A DNA stretch of 64,000 nucleotides from Puia dinghuensis (GTDB taxonomy: Bacteria; Bacteroidota; Bacteroidia; Chitinophagales; Chitinophagaceae): positions 124,001 through 188,000 of the forward strand of contig NZ_BMJC01000003.1 in NCBI RefSeq assembly GCF_014642875.1, given 5' to 3'. Each line of letters begins with the position of its first letter. Position 1 is the first letter of the stretch. The position numbers and the translations under genes were made by a program. This document shows, one piece after another, positions 53,301-61,595 of this stretch. The notes beneath the pieces are model-generated. The model ran no database searches, was not told where the DNA came from, and saw only the letters and a program-made list of their open reading frames with translations.

Positions 53301-55772
53301 ATGAAAACAACCAAACTATTCCTTGTCCTTGTAACCGGGCTGCTTGCCTTTTGTCCGTTATTGCTGTTCGCCCAGGGGGCTGGCGGCAAGGTGCTGGGGA
53401 GCATTCTTAACAAAGAGGGGCAGGTGGTGGAAGCGGCCACGGTATTGCTGCGGCGGCAGAAGGATTCTGCTGTTGTCAGATCGGCTGTTACCGACAAGAC
53501 AGGAGCCTATGCTTTCGGCCGCGTAGCGGCCGGTAATTATTTCCTTTCCATCACCTGCGTCGGCTATCAACGGTATACCGGTGGCGCTATTGCCATGGAT
53601 AGTTCGGATGCGGTTGTTGTGGCGCCGGATATCCGGTTGTCGCCGGCCGTGAAAGACCTGAAGGCTGCTTCCGTCGTTTCTCAGAAACCTTTTGTTGAAT
53701 GGAAACTGGATAAAATGGTAGTGGATGTCGCCGCCTCACCCTTCTTTAATCCGGGGCTATCGGCGCTGGATGTGCTCGAACGAAGTCCGGGGATCACCAT
53801 CGACTATATGACCAGTATCATCAACCTGAATGGGAGGCCCGGTACAGTGGTCTACATCAACGGCCGGCTCAGCTATCTCTCCGGGCAGGACCTTCTGAAT
53901 TATCTGCGGGGACTGCCCGCGGGTACGCTTGATCAGATAGAGATCATGTCCCAGCCACCCGCCAAATATGATGCCGCGGGCAGCGGAGGAGTGATCAACA
54001 TTATTTTGAAAAAGAATCAGGCCGATGGGGTATACGGGAGTGTTACCACCAGCGCCATTTTTGGATATTATTTCAAGACCCGGGACAATTTTCTACTGAA
54101 TTGGCGGAAGGATAAGTTGAACCTCAATTTCTCTTATGGGATCGCGGATAATAAGAAATTTAACGATCAGCATATAGTATCTTCTTTCCGATCGGGTTAT
54201 GGCTTTCCATTTTCACAGTACCAGGATTACCAGACCTCGACTATTTCGGATGGGGTGTCTCATACCCCGCGGCTTTCGCTGGACTACCAGGCTTCGAAGA
54301 AGACGACGCTGGGCGCCAATCTCACCGGACTGTTCAGCACCAATAACAGTGTCACGAATGGGCCTATCAATTTGTATGACAGCCTTTACCGAATGGTGCA
54401 GCATACCAATTTTATTAATGGCACGCAGAGTCCTGTGACCAATTTTGGGGCAAACGTCAATCTGCAACAGAAGCTGAAGAAGGGGAAGGAGCTGAGTGCG
54501 GATGCCGATTATCTTTATTACCATAGTCCTGGCACCCAGAATTCAGACAATTACCTTTACGACAATAATGGGAATGCGCTTGCGCCCTATCTGGTGAATG
54601 GGGTGGTACCGTCGCAGATAGATATTTACGCTTTTAAGACTGATTATAGTCGGCCGTTGGATAGTGCCGGGAAGTCGAAGCTGGAAGCCGGGGTAAAGAC
54701 AAGCTATGTGCGGACGGATAATGACGCTGAATATACGCAATACGATACGGTGCAAAAAAGCTGGCAGCCGGATGCTGCGCTTACTAATCATTTTATTTAT
54801 ACGGAGAATATCAACGCGGCCTATCTCGATGTCAGCAAGCAGCTGAATAAAAAATGGAGCGTGGAAGTCGGTGTCCGGGCTGAGCAGACCGTGGCACGGG
54901 GTAATGAGTTGGTGCAGGGAAACCGGTTTACCCGGAATTATTTCCAGGTATTTCCGGATGCCTATATCGAGTATAAGCCCAACAATGTCCATTCGTTCGA
55001 TGCCAACTACGGCAGGCGGATGGACAGACCGAGTTATCTCGATCTCAACCCCTTCCGGTATGTTATTAGCCAATACAGCTTCCGCGAGGGCAATCCGGCG
55101 TTGCAGCCCGAATATGTCAATGATATCCAGGTGAACTACCATTATAAGGGCGTCTTCTCCGTCTTGTTGGATTATATCAAATTCGACAATTTGTTCGCGC
55201 GGGTGGTCAAGAGTTCGGGCCAGGGGAATGATCTTATCACGATCCAGACCAAAGAAAATGTCGCCTTTCGCAGGAATATTTTCCTGTTCGTTTTTTATTC
55301 CAGAGCGCTGACCAAATGGTGGAATGCTAATTGGCTGGCCGGCTTTATCAACAGCAAATTATCGGACCCGGCCAATACGGGGGATGTACTTGATCAGATA
55401 TCGGTGTTCAGGTGTGACTTTAATAACAATTTTCCTTTTGGGAAGGGGTGGAGTCTCGATCTGCGGGGGTTCTATACAACCCGGCGACTGGAAGGCATCC
55501 GCATCTATGCGTTGTCAGACGGTTATTTTTCCACCGGCATTAATAAGAAGGTGTTGAAGAACAAGGGGACGCTGACAGCGAATATCAATGATGTCTTTTA
55601 TCAGTCCAGGCCCGGCCAGACGAGTGAGGCGGCAACCTTTTTTACAAAGACCGTCAACCGGCCGGAAAGCCGTTATCTGACGCTGACCTTCAACTACCGG
55701 TTTGGGAAGATAAAGCAACAGCAGCAGCACAGTGGGAGTGCTGATGATGAGCGGGGCCGCGTGAATTTTTAA
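53301..55772 (+). CDS. Outer-membrane beta-barrel family protein (TonB-receptor-like, CarboxypepD_reg N-domain)
   Basis: An 823-residue outer-membrane protein: signal peptide (MKTTKLFLVLVTGLLAFCPLLLFAQ), a carboxypeptidase-regulatory-like domain (GSILNKEGQVVEAATVLLRRQKD), a plug-like region (LDVLERSPGITIDY, GTVVYINGRL, PPAKYDAAGSGGVINIILKKN) and an outer-membrane barrel_3-type C-terminus ending YLTLTFNYRFGKIK. It differs from SusC in lacking the VVVIGYG signature and a SusD partner. The in-frame ATG at 53265 is less likely than the signal-peptide Met used here. The ligand is unknown. Confidence 0.9.
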   Translation: MKTTKLFLVLVTGLLAFCPLLLFAQGAGGKVLGSILNKEGQVVEAATVLLRRQKDSAVVRSAVTDKTGAYAFGRVAAGNYFLSITCVGYQRYTGGAIAMDSSDAVVVAPDIRLSPAVKDLKAASVVSQKPFVEWKLDKMVVDVAASPFFNPGLSALDVLERSPGITIDYMTSIINLNGRPGTVVYINGRLSYLSGQDLLNYLRGLPAGTLDQIEIMSQPPAKYDAAGSGGVINIILKKNQADGVYGSVTTSAIFGYYFKTRDNFLLNWRKDKLNLNFSYGIADNKKFNDQHIVSSFRSGYGFPFSQYQDYQTSTISDGVSHTPRLSLDYQASKKTTLGANLTGLFSTNNSVTNGPINLYDSLYRMVQHTNFINGTQSPVTNFGANVNLQQKLKKGKELSADADYLYYHSPGTQNSDNYLYDNNGNALAPYLVNGVVPSQIDIYAFKTDYSRPLDSAGKSKLEAGVKTSYVRTDNDAEYTQYDTVQKSWQPDAALTNHFIYTENINAAYLDVSKQLNKKWSVEVGVRAEQTVARGNELVQGNRFTRNYFQVFPDAYIEYKPNNVHSFDANYGRRMDRPSYLDLNPFRYVISQYSFREGNPALQPEYVNDIQVNYHYKGVFSVLLDYIKFDNLFARVVKSSGQGNDLITIQTKENVAFRRNIFLFVFYSRALTKWWNANWLAGFINSKLSDPANTGDVLDQISVFRCDFNNNFPFGKGWSLDLRGFYTTRRLEGIRIYALSDGYFSTGINKKVLKNKGTLTANINDVFYQSRPGQTSEAATFFTKTVNRPESRYLTLTFNYRFGKIKQQQQHSGSADDERGRVNF

Positions 55773-55784
55773 CTATAAAATAAA

Positions 55785-55790
55785 AGGAGG
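55785..55790 (+). promoter_or_regulatory. Canonical Shine-Dalgarno AGGAGG
   Basis: AGGAGG ends 6 nt before the ATG of the small secreted protein. Bacteroidota rarely use strong SD sequences, and most genes in this window have none, so this site decides the start and may raise expression. Confidence 0.7.
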
Positions 55791-55796
55791 ATTATC

Positions 55797-56072
55797 ATGA
55801 ACAACAAGACATGGGCAGTTTTTGGCCTTTTAGCGGGGTTACTTTCCGCCACCGCCGGGAAGGCGCAGACCGATCCGAAGTTGCATCCTGGGGAAAGCGT
55901 AAAAGTTACCAAGGTGGTGATGGTGAAAAAAGCGGCCGGCAAGGCTCCAGGGGATTCGGTGGCGGATGTAAAGGTGAATTATATCAAGCCTGGTGGGTCG
56001 CCGGGAGTGCTGCAGGTGAACAATGTCGGGTATTCCAAGGGGGATTCGACGAAGCGGAAGGGTCATCTCTGA
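55797..56072 (+). CDS. Small secreted protein of unknown function
   Basis: A 91-residue protein with a Sec signal (TWAVFGLLAGLLSATAGKAQ) and a short, Lys/Val/Gly-rich mature part (VTKVVMVKKAAGKAPGDS, then VNYIKPGGSPG). I do not recognise the family. It follows the outer-membrane barrel gene by 24 bp, so the two are cotranscribed, and it has a strong ribosome-binding site. It could be a periplasmic partner of the barrel protein. Confidence 0.6.
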   Translation: MNNKTWAVFGLLAGLLSATAGKAQTDPKLHPGESVKVTKVVMVKKAAGKAPGDSVADVKVNYIKPGGSPGVLQVNNVGYSKGDSTKRKGHL

Positions 56073-56090
56073 CGGGAGGGCGGGATAGGA

Positions 56091-56121
56091 AAAAGCCGCC
56101 GGTAGGGGGCCGGCGGCTTTT
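56091..56121. terminator. Bidirectional intrinsic terminator
   Basis: Perfect 12-bp arms AAAAGCCGCCGG and CCGGCGGCTTTT with a 7-nt loop, ending the barrel/small-protein transcript on one side and the alcohol dehydrogenase gene on the other. U-tracts follow the stem in both directions. Confidence 0.88.
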
Positions 56122-56138
56122 ATTTATTGGGGGCTTCC

Positions 56139-57185
56139 CTATTTGAGGGTGGCAATATCGATAACAAACCGATAGCGGACGTCGCCTTTGAGCATTCGCG
56201 CGTATGCTTTCGTGATGTCCTTTATATCGATGAGCTCGATGTCCGAGACGATGTTGTGGTCGGCACAAAAATCGAGCATTTCCTGGGTTTCCTTGATGCC
56301 GCCGATGCCCGAACCGGTAAGGCTTTTGCGCCCGTCGATAATGGCGAAGGGGTGGATGGGTGTCGGCTTGGGCGGAACTCCCACGCAGATGTGGGCGCCA
56401 TCCGTACGCAGCATCGACATGTACATATTTATATCGTGCTCTGCGGAGACGGTGTCGAGGATGAAGTCGAATCTGCCCCTGGCGGCTTTTACCTGTGCGG
56501 CATCAGAGGTGAGAAGGAAATGATGGGCGCCCAGTCTTTTGGCATCCTTTTCCTTAGCGGGAGAGGTGCTGAGGACAGTGACCTCTGCGCCAAAGGCTAC
56601 CCCAAATTTTACGCCCATATGTCCTAATCCACCCAGGCCCAGGACGGCAAGTTTATGCCCTTTGCCAACCTTCCAGTGGCGCAGGGGAGAGTAGGTGGTG
56701 ATGCCAGCGCAAAGCAGCGGTGCTGTTGCAGCCAGATCGAGCTTTTCGGAGAGGTGCAGGACAAAGTCCTCGTTGACCACGATAGTCTTGGAATACCCGC
56801 CATAGGTGGGGGTTTTCTTATCCTGTTCGAGCCCATTGTAAGTTTGGGAGTTGCCCTTGAGGCAGTACTGTTGCAGATCGCGCTTGCAATTCTCGCATTC
56901 CCGGCAGGAGTCGACCATACAGCCGGTTCCGGCGAGGTCGCCGACCTTGAAATTTTTTACGTGGCTGCCGACCTTTATCACCCTTCCGACGATCTCGTGG
57001 CCGGGTACCATCGGGAAGATGCCGGGGAACCAGTCGTTCTTTATCTGATGCAGATCGGAGTGGCAGACTCCACAAAATAAAATGTCGAATTGTACGTCAT
57101 GCGGACCAACGTCGCGGCGTTGGAAGTCCCACGGAGCAAGATCGGTTGTTGGGCTCTGCGCAGCATATCCTTTTACTGGTATCAT
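56139..57185 (-). CDS. Zinc-dependent NAD(P) alcohol dehydrogenase (YahK/CAD type)
   Basis: A 348-residue MDR enzyme reducing aldehydes to alcohols. Catalytic zinc ligands lie in FCGVCHSDLH and PGHEIVGRV, structural zinc cysteines in CRECENCKRDLQQYC, and the coenzyme motif is GLGGLGHMGVKFG followed by VTVLSTSPAKEKDAKRLG, typical of NADPH-preferring cinnamyl-alcohol-type enzymes. MIPVKGYAAQ is the family start. The TAATTTTG -7 box at 57210-57217 rules out the in-frame ATG at 57212. Confidence 0.94.
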   Translation of the reverse strand: MIPVKGYAAQSPTTDLAPWDFQRRDVGPHDVQFDILFCGVCHSDLHQIKNDWFPGIFPMVPGHEIVGRVIKVGSHVKNFKVGDLAGTGCMVDSCRECENCKRDLQQYCLKGNSQTYNGLEQDKKTPTYGGYSKTIVVNEDFVLHLSEKLDLAATAPLLCAGITTYSPLRHWKVGKGHKLAVLGLGGLGHMGVKFGVAFGAEVTVLSTSPAKEKDAKRLGAHHFLLTSDAAQVKAARGRFDFILDTVSAEHDINMYMSMLRTDGAHICVGVPPKPTPIHPFAIIDGRKSLTGSGIGGIKETQEMLDFCADHNIVSDIELIDIKDITKAYARMLKGDVRYRFVIDIATLK

Positions 57186-57209
57186 AATTCCAATTTTTAA
57201 AATGAGCCT

Positions 57210-57217
57210 CAAAATTA
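57210..57217 (-). promoter_or_regulatory. Bacteroidota -7 box (TAATTTTG) for the alcohol dehydrogenase gene
   Basis: An exact TAnnTTTG match; predicts a start near 57206 and a leader of about 20 nt. Confidence 0.5.
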
Positions 57218-57284
57218 CCTAATCCCCCGGGAAAACCGGGGAACGGGGTTTACTCATATTTTTATAAGTTGGGGTGCTGCTGCT

Positions 57285-57995
57285 TTAGCCCTCGAACTTT
57301 GCGCCGGGCAATCGGCTTCTCAGCAAGGCAATCTGCCCAAGGTGATGCGATTCGTGTTCACAGACATGGAACCATTTGCAGTAGTTGTTGGTCGGGCCCC
57401 AATACCATTTCTCGTCGACGGCCATAAACCATTTGTCATCGCGTTTTTTGAATTCTGTCAGCGTATTTTCCCTGGTTTCCTGTAGCAAAGTAAGATAAAA
57501 GTCCACGGTATTGCCTTTGATCTTCTTGCGCCCCTCTTCACCCAATTCCATGGCTACCCTGAATTTCTCATCCACAGCAGGGTCAAATTTCCCCCATGCA
57601 ACTCCTTTGAAGGTGTGTTCGTGATAAAAGGCATCGGTCGCCGCAAGATGGTATAAGAGTGCGCCGATGGTGTTTGCCTTGTCATCGAGCAGGAAATCCA
57701 GTTGTTCGGTCGTCATGTTCTTGACCGAATTAACTATCTGGGGTCGGATCCAGGCCATCATCGACACCAGGGTTCCGATCTGCGGACTGTATCCTTCTTT
57801 CGGGCCAATGATGTTGATATCCTTGTCCACCGGCAGGGCAGCAATGGTGGCGGGGTTTACGGGCGATTGAGTGTTGGGGCCGTTGCCGGCCAGCACCGGT
57901 GCAGAGAGCAGGGAAAACCCGGCCATACCACCGGCAAACGTAGCAGCGGTTTTGATGAAATTACGCCGTCCGGCGGGAAGTGAAGTATCTTTCAT
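57285..57995 (-). CDS. Exported DinB-family protein with Tat-type signal
   Basis: A 236-residue protein. The N-terminus carries a twin-arginine signal (GRRNFIKTAATFAGGMAGFSLL), then a DinB/YfiT-like helical bundle: MAWIRPQIVNSVKNMTTEQLDFLLDDKANTIGALLYHLAATDAFYH and, near the end, CEHESHHLGQIALLRSR. The spaced His residues (HLAATD, HESHH) are the usual divalent-metal site. Tat export fits a metal-loaded protein. A TATCTTTC -7-like box precedes the start. The function is unknown. Confidence 0.85.
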   Translation of the reverse strand: MKDTSLPAGRRNFIKTAATFAGGMAGFSLLSAPVLAGNGPNTQSPVNPATIAALPVDKDINIIGPKEGYSPQIGTLVSMMAWIRPQIVNSVKNMTTEQLDFLLDDKANTIGALLYHLAATDAFYHEHTFKGVAWGKFDPAVDEKFRVAMELGEEGRKKIKGNTVDFYLTLLQETRENTLTEFKKRDDKWFMAVDEKWYWGPTNNYCKWFHVCEHESHHLGQIALLRSRLPGAKFEG

Positions 57996-58045
57996 GGTAA
58001 GTGGTTGAGAGTTGAAAGATACGAAAAGGAAAGGTTTTATGAGCG

Positions 58046-58993
58046 TCAGACGGGGACTGCAGTAAAGGGGAAGGTCTTGTTTTTTAGTGCCGCAGGAATA
58101 GTGAAGAGGGTAGGATGAAATAAGGCGGCCAGTAATTCGATGCCGTCGACGAGGTTGGATGGCGAGGGTTGGGTGAACAGATCGAAGTCGCAGGCAAAGA
58201 CGCGACCGGTACGTACGGCAGTGATGTTGTCCCAGCCTTCGTGGCGGGTGAGGAGGTGCAGTTCTTGTTGGGCACGGGAGATATGAAAACCGCAGGGCGC
58301 GATGATCAGTATCTCAGGGTCGTATTTCCTTATCTTGTCCCAGCCGGTGACGATGCTGTCGCCGCCGGGGTTGCCGAGCATGTCGATGCCGCCGGCCTGG
58401 GCGACCTGGAAAGGTATCCAGTGACCGCAATTATAGATGGGGTCGATCCATTCGAAGATCATGACGCGTTTCATCGGCATGTTGTGCTGCCGGAGGGTAT
58501 CGAGGATGCGGGAGGTTCTTTTTTGCAAGGCGGCCAGATAGGTGTAAGCGGCGTCTTCGTGGCCCAGGGCCTTCGCAATGGTGACGGCCGTCGTATAGAC
58601 ATCTTCGAGAGTATCGGGCGTTAGTGGGATGACCTCCGGGCGATGAGGCAGTCTGGCGACCGCGGCGGCGGTACATTTTGTGTCGATCTGGCAAACATCG
58701 CAGGTGTCCTGGGTGAAGATGATGTCGGGAGCGATTTGTTGCAAGAGCTCTTCCTCGACATAATACAAGCTTTTGCCTTGCGCCTTGGCGGCGCTGAAAA
58801 CGGAATCGATCTCCGCGCTGGTATAGGTTTTGCCTTCCATGATGCAACGGACGATGGCCGGTTTTTCGGCGAGCGCCTGTGGGTGGCATTCGAAGGTGAC
58901 GCCATGCAGAAGGTGTTGCAGGCCCATATCGTAGATCATCTGTGTGGCGGCGGGAAGAAAGGAACAGGCTTTTGGCGGGTTGTGCTGGTTCAT
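58046..58993 (-). CDS. Cobalamin-binding-protein-like (BtuF/TroA fold), apparently cytoplasmic
   Basis: A 315-residue protein of the BtuF-like periplasmic-binding family: CSFLPAATQMIYDMGLQHLLHGVTFECHPQA at the N-terminus, APDIIFTQDTCDVCQID, and the C-terminal lobe YDPEILIIAPCGFHISRAQQEL and GRVFACDFDLFTQPSPS. No signal peptide is visible in this frame, which is unusual for a binding protein, so a cytoplasmic role such as a corrinoid chaperone is possible. The longer reading (to 59416) overlaps the divergent Crp gene, so MNQHNPPKA is chosen. Confidence 0.85.
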   Translation of the reverse strand: MNQHNPPKACSFLPAATQMIYDMGLQHLLHGVTFECHPQALAEKPAIVRCIMEGKTYTSAEIDSVFSAAKAQGKSLYYVEEELLQQIAPDIIFTQDTCDVCQIDTKCTAAAVARLPHRPEVIPLTPDTLEDVYTTAVTIAKALGHEDAAYTYLAALQKRTSRILDTLRQHNMPMKRVMIFEWIDPIYNCGHWIPFQVAQAGGIDMLGNPGGDSIVTGWDKIRKYDPEILIIAPCGFHISRAQQELHLLTRHEGWDNITAVRTGRVFACDFDLFTQPSPSNLVDGIELLAALFHPTLFTIPAALKNKTFPFTAVPV

Positions 58994-59051
58994 GGTGGAA
59001 GGTTGGCTTAAAAACCGGGGTCGAAGATACAAAGAACCGTAACTTGCAGGG

Positions 59052-59714
59052 ATGAAAACGGAAATTAATCTTCCGGAAACCATAAAACGTTTGTTCCCCG
59101 AATTTGATCCTTCCCTGGCGGAAGAGGTGATGGCAAAGGGGCAGGTAAAGAGTATCCGCGAGGGGGAAGAGATCATGCGGCCGGGACAGCATATAAAGTC
59201 AACGATGCTGGTGCTGGATGGCCTGATCAAGATCTTCCGGGAAGATGAGGAGGGAAAAGAGATATTTCTGTACCACTTAGAGCCGGGACAGGCCTGCGCC
59301 TTATCGATCTTGTGCTGCGCCCAGCATCGCGCCAGTGAGGTAAAGGCCGTGGCGGTGAAGGATACCCTTGTTCTTAGCATCCCGATAGCCCAGGCCGGCA
59401 ACTGGATGCGGACCAACGCTTATTGGTACCAGTTTGTGCTGTCTACCTACCGCAGCAGAATGGAAGACCTGCTCAACACTATCGACGCCATCGCCTTCCG
59501 GAATATGGACGAGCGCATCCTGCTCTACCTGAAGAAGCACCGGCAGATGCTCAATTCCACGATCATCCCGGTGACGCATGGCAAGCTGGCGACTGAACTG
59601 GGCACTTCCCGCGAGGTCATCACCCGGCTGTTGCGGAAGCTGGCAGAACAGGGATATGTGAAAGTGAATCGTCAGCATATAGAGCTGCTTCATCCCGATA
59701 ATCTCCCGTTGTGA
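59052..59714 (+). CDS. Crp/Fnr family transcriptional regulator (CRP-like recognition helix)
   Basis: A 220-residue regulator: N-terminal effector beta-roll (KGQVKSIREGEEIMRPGQHIKSTMLVLDGLIKIFREDEEGKEIFLYHL), dimer helix and HTH (VTHGKLATELGTSREVITRLLRKLAEQGYVKV). Cysteines in ACALSILCCAQ could sense thiols or persulfide. The recognition helix SREVITR resembles CRP's SRETVGR. It is followed 46 bp later by the sulfur-transport/persulfide operon, with a CRP-like palindrome over its stop codon, so it probably activates that operon in response to sulfide or persulfide. Confidence 0.92.
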   Translation: MKTEINLPETIKRLFPEFDPSLAEEVMAKGQVKSIREGEEIMRPGQHIKSTMLVLDGLIKIFREDEEGKEIFLYHLEPGQACALSILCCAQHRASEVKAVAVKDTLVLSIPIAQAGNWMRTNAYWYQFVLSTYRSRMEDLLNTIDAIAFRNMDERILLYLKKHRQMLNSTIIPVTHGKLATELGTSREVITRLLRKLAEQGYVKVNRQHIELLHPDNLPL

Positions 59715-59725
59715 CATAAGTCACC
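59710..59725 (+). promoter_or_regulatory. CRP-like palindrome TGTGACATAAGTCACC
   Basis: TGTGA-N6-TCAC, nine of ten bases of the CRP consensus TGTGA-N6-TCACA. It overlaps the regulator's stop codon and is centred about 43 bp before the tauE ATG, the class II activator position if the mRNA starts near the ATG. It shares TGACATAAGT with the site at 26538. Confidence 0.6.
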
Positions 59726-59760
59726 GGCGACCTGCTATTAAAAGCTGAACTTGCAGCCCT

Positions 59761-60600
59761 ATGATGGTCGGCTATATTGCTTCCCTTTTTATAGGTGTTT
59801 CGCTTGGGCTGCTCGGCGGCGGCGGTTCTATCCTTACCGTACCTGTATTGGTGTACTTGTTTGGGATCGATCCGGTACATTCTACTTCCTATTCCCTCTT
59901 TATTGTCGGGCTGACGAGCCTGGCGGGGGCGGTCGCCCAATACCGAAAGGGTCTTGTACGGGTGAGGATCGCGCTGCTGTTTGCTTTTTCGTCAGTGGTG
60001 ACCGTTTTCCTTACGCGGAAGCTGTTGATCCCGAGGATACCCGAACGGCTTTTTTCGATCGGGAGCCATACCATCACCCATGGCATGCTCACGATGTTGT
60101 TGTTCGCCCTTTTGATGATAGTGGCGGGGTTGGCAATGATCCGCGGGCGTAAGGGGACGACGGGTGGCGAAGGAGTAGTGGCGGTGATGGACGGGGGGCA
60201 GATGGTAGCGATGGGCGAGATGAGTGCGGGGCAACCCTTCCGGATGACGTTATACGCCGTCGGGGTCGGGTTGGTTACGGGTATGCTGGGTGCAGGCGGC
60301 GGATTCCTGTTGATCCCCACGCTTGTGCTTTTTGCCAACCTGCCGATGAAGGAGGCGGTGGGGACGTCCTTATTGATCATCGCGCTAAATTCCCTCATCG
60401 GATTCTCCGGGGACATCGGCCGGCTGGCGATCGACTGGCGACTACTTCTACAGATAACAGTCATAGCCGCCGTGGGTATTATCCTGGGCGGGATGCTGAG
60501 TAAAAAAATGCACGGCGAAAAATTAAAACATTTGTTCGGCTATCTTGTATTGCTGATGGGGTCGACTATTTTTATACTATCCTTTTTTTCTTATGCTTGA
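59761..60600 (+). CDS. TauE/SafE family sulfite/organosulfur exporter
   Basis: A 279-residue inner-membrane protein with about eight helices in two repeated halves, each carrying the family glycine motif ([20 protein letters not shown] and [23 protein letters not shown]). TauE/SafE proteins export sulfite, sulfoacetate or similar anions. It is the first structural gene of the operon, with the stop overlapping the next start by 8 bp. Sulfite release after persulfide oxidation is the probable role. Confidence 0.92.
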   Translation: MMVGYIASLFIGVSLGLLGGGGSILTVPVLVYLFGIDPVHSTSYSLFIVGLTSLAGAVAQYRKGLVRVRIALLFAFSSVVTVFLTRKLLIPRIPERLFSIGSHTITHGMLTMLLFALLMIVAGLAMIRGRKGTTGGEGVVAVMDGGQMVAMGEMSAGQPFRMTLYAVGVGLVTGMLGAGGGFLLIPTLVLFANLPMKEAVGTSLLIIALNSLIGFSGDIGRLAIDWRLLLQITVIAAVGIILGGMLSKKMHGEKLKHLFGYLVLLMGSTIFILSFFSYA

Positions 60601-61156
60601 ATTGATAAAACATCCCTGGCCCTGGTATGTCGCCGGGCCACTGATCGGGTTGACCGTGCCGGTTTTGCTTATCACCGGCAACAAGACCTTTGGTATTTCC
60701 TCCAATCTGCGGCATATCTGCGCCGCCTGTTTTCCTTCGGGTATTTCATTCTTCACCTATGACTGGAAGAAGGAAACCTGGAATCTGGTGTTTATCGCCG
60801 GTGTCCTTTTGGGCGGAGCGGTCGCTGCCACCTGGCTTGCCACTGGAAGGCCCGTAGCCATAGACCCCCGTTTGGCGCGGGAGCTGGCAGGCTATGGGGT
60901 GAGCGACCATGGAACATTGCTGCCCGGTGAGTTGTTCAGCTTCCGGTCGCTGCTGACGCTGCGGGGACTTTTGCTCATCGTCGGTGGCGGATTCCTCGTT
61001 GGGTTTGGGACGCGCTATGCCGGTGGGTGTACGTCCGGCCACGCGATCATGGGTCTTTCCAATCTGCAATGGCCTTCGCTTGTCGCCACCTGTTGTTTTA
61101 TGATCGGTGGATTCATCACCGCCAATCTTTTATTACCAATCATTCTACGTTTGTAA
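60593..61156 (+). CDS. YeeE/YedE family sulfur-transport membrane protein (first half)
   Basis: A 187-residue membrane protein of the sulfur-transport (thiosulfate/sulfide-linked) family, with the conserved Cys in [11 protein letters not shown] and the motif [44 protein letters not shown]. Conserved cysteines in such proteins relay sulfane sulfur. It pairs with the shorter YeeE protein encoded 11 bp downstream. Confidence 0.92.
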   Translation: MLELIKHPWPWYVAGPLIGLTVPVLLITGNKTFGISSNLRHICAACFPSGISFFTYDWKKETWNLVFIAGVLLGGAVAATWLATGRPVAIDPRLARELAGYGVSDHGTLLPGELFSFRSLLTLRGLLLIVGGGFLVGFGTRYAGGCTSGHAIMGLSNLQWPSLVATCCFMIGGFITANLLLPIILRL

Positions 61157-61167
61157 GCAAGAGAATT

Positions 61168-61581
61168 ATGAGAGCACTACTAAAATACCTGTTCATTGGG
61201 ATGGGTTTCGGGATCATTTTGGTAAAATCCGAAGTGGTCTCCTGGTTTCGTATCCAGGAAATGTTTCGCCTCGAGAGCTTCTATATGTATGGGGTGATCG
61301 GATCGGCCATTGTGACGGGAATGATCTCGATGCTGTTGATCAAAAGATTCAATGTAAAGGCTATCACCGGGGAGAAGATCTCTGTGGCGCCGAAGACCTT
61401 TAACAAGGGGCAGATCATCGGCGGGCTGATCTTCGGGTGCGGCTGGGCGTTGACGGGCGCCTGTCCCGGTCCTTTATTTGCGCAGGTTGGCGCGGGTTTC
61501 TTCGTCATGTTTATCGCGCTGCTAAGCGCCGTTGCGGGCACCTGGGCCTATGGAAGGATCAGGAATCGGCTTCCACATTAA
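61168..61581 (+). CDS. YeeE/YedE family protein, second half (DUF6691-type)
   Basis: A 137-residue membrane protein with four helices and the family signature GQIIGGLIFGCGWALTGACPGPLFAQVGAG, containing two conserved cysteines. The start ATG gives MRALLKYLFIGMGFGIILVKSEVVSWFRIQEMF, as in the family. It follows the larger YeeE by 11 bp; the two probably form one transporter. An upstream in-frame ATG lies inside the previous gene. Confidence 0.92.
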   Translation: MRALLKYLFIGMGFGIILVKSEVVSWFRIQEMFRLESFYMYGVIGSAIVTGMISMLLIKRFNVKAITGEKISVAPKTFNKGQIIGGLIFGCGWALTGACPGPLFAQVGAGFFVMFIALLSAVAGTWAYGRIRNRLPH

Positions 61582-61595
61582 AAAATTAAACTATC

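Noticed and set aside
57225-57241. CCCCGG/CCGGGG hairpin between the DinB and alcohol dehydrogenase genes
   Set aside because: Only six base pairs and no U-tract on either strand; not a convincing terminator.
59052-59416. N-terminal extension of the BtuF-like gene across the Crp gene
   Set aside because: The region encodes an intact Crp domain on the other strand, and the extension has no family similarity.
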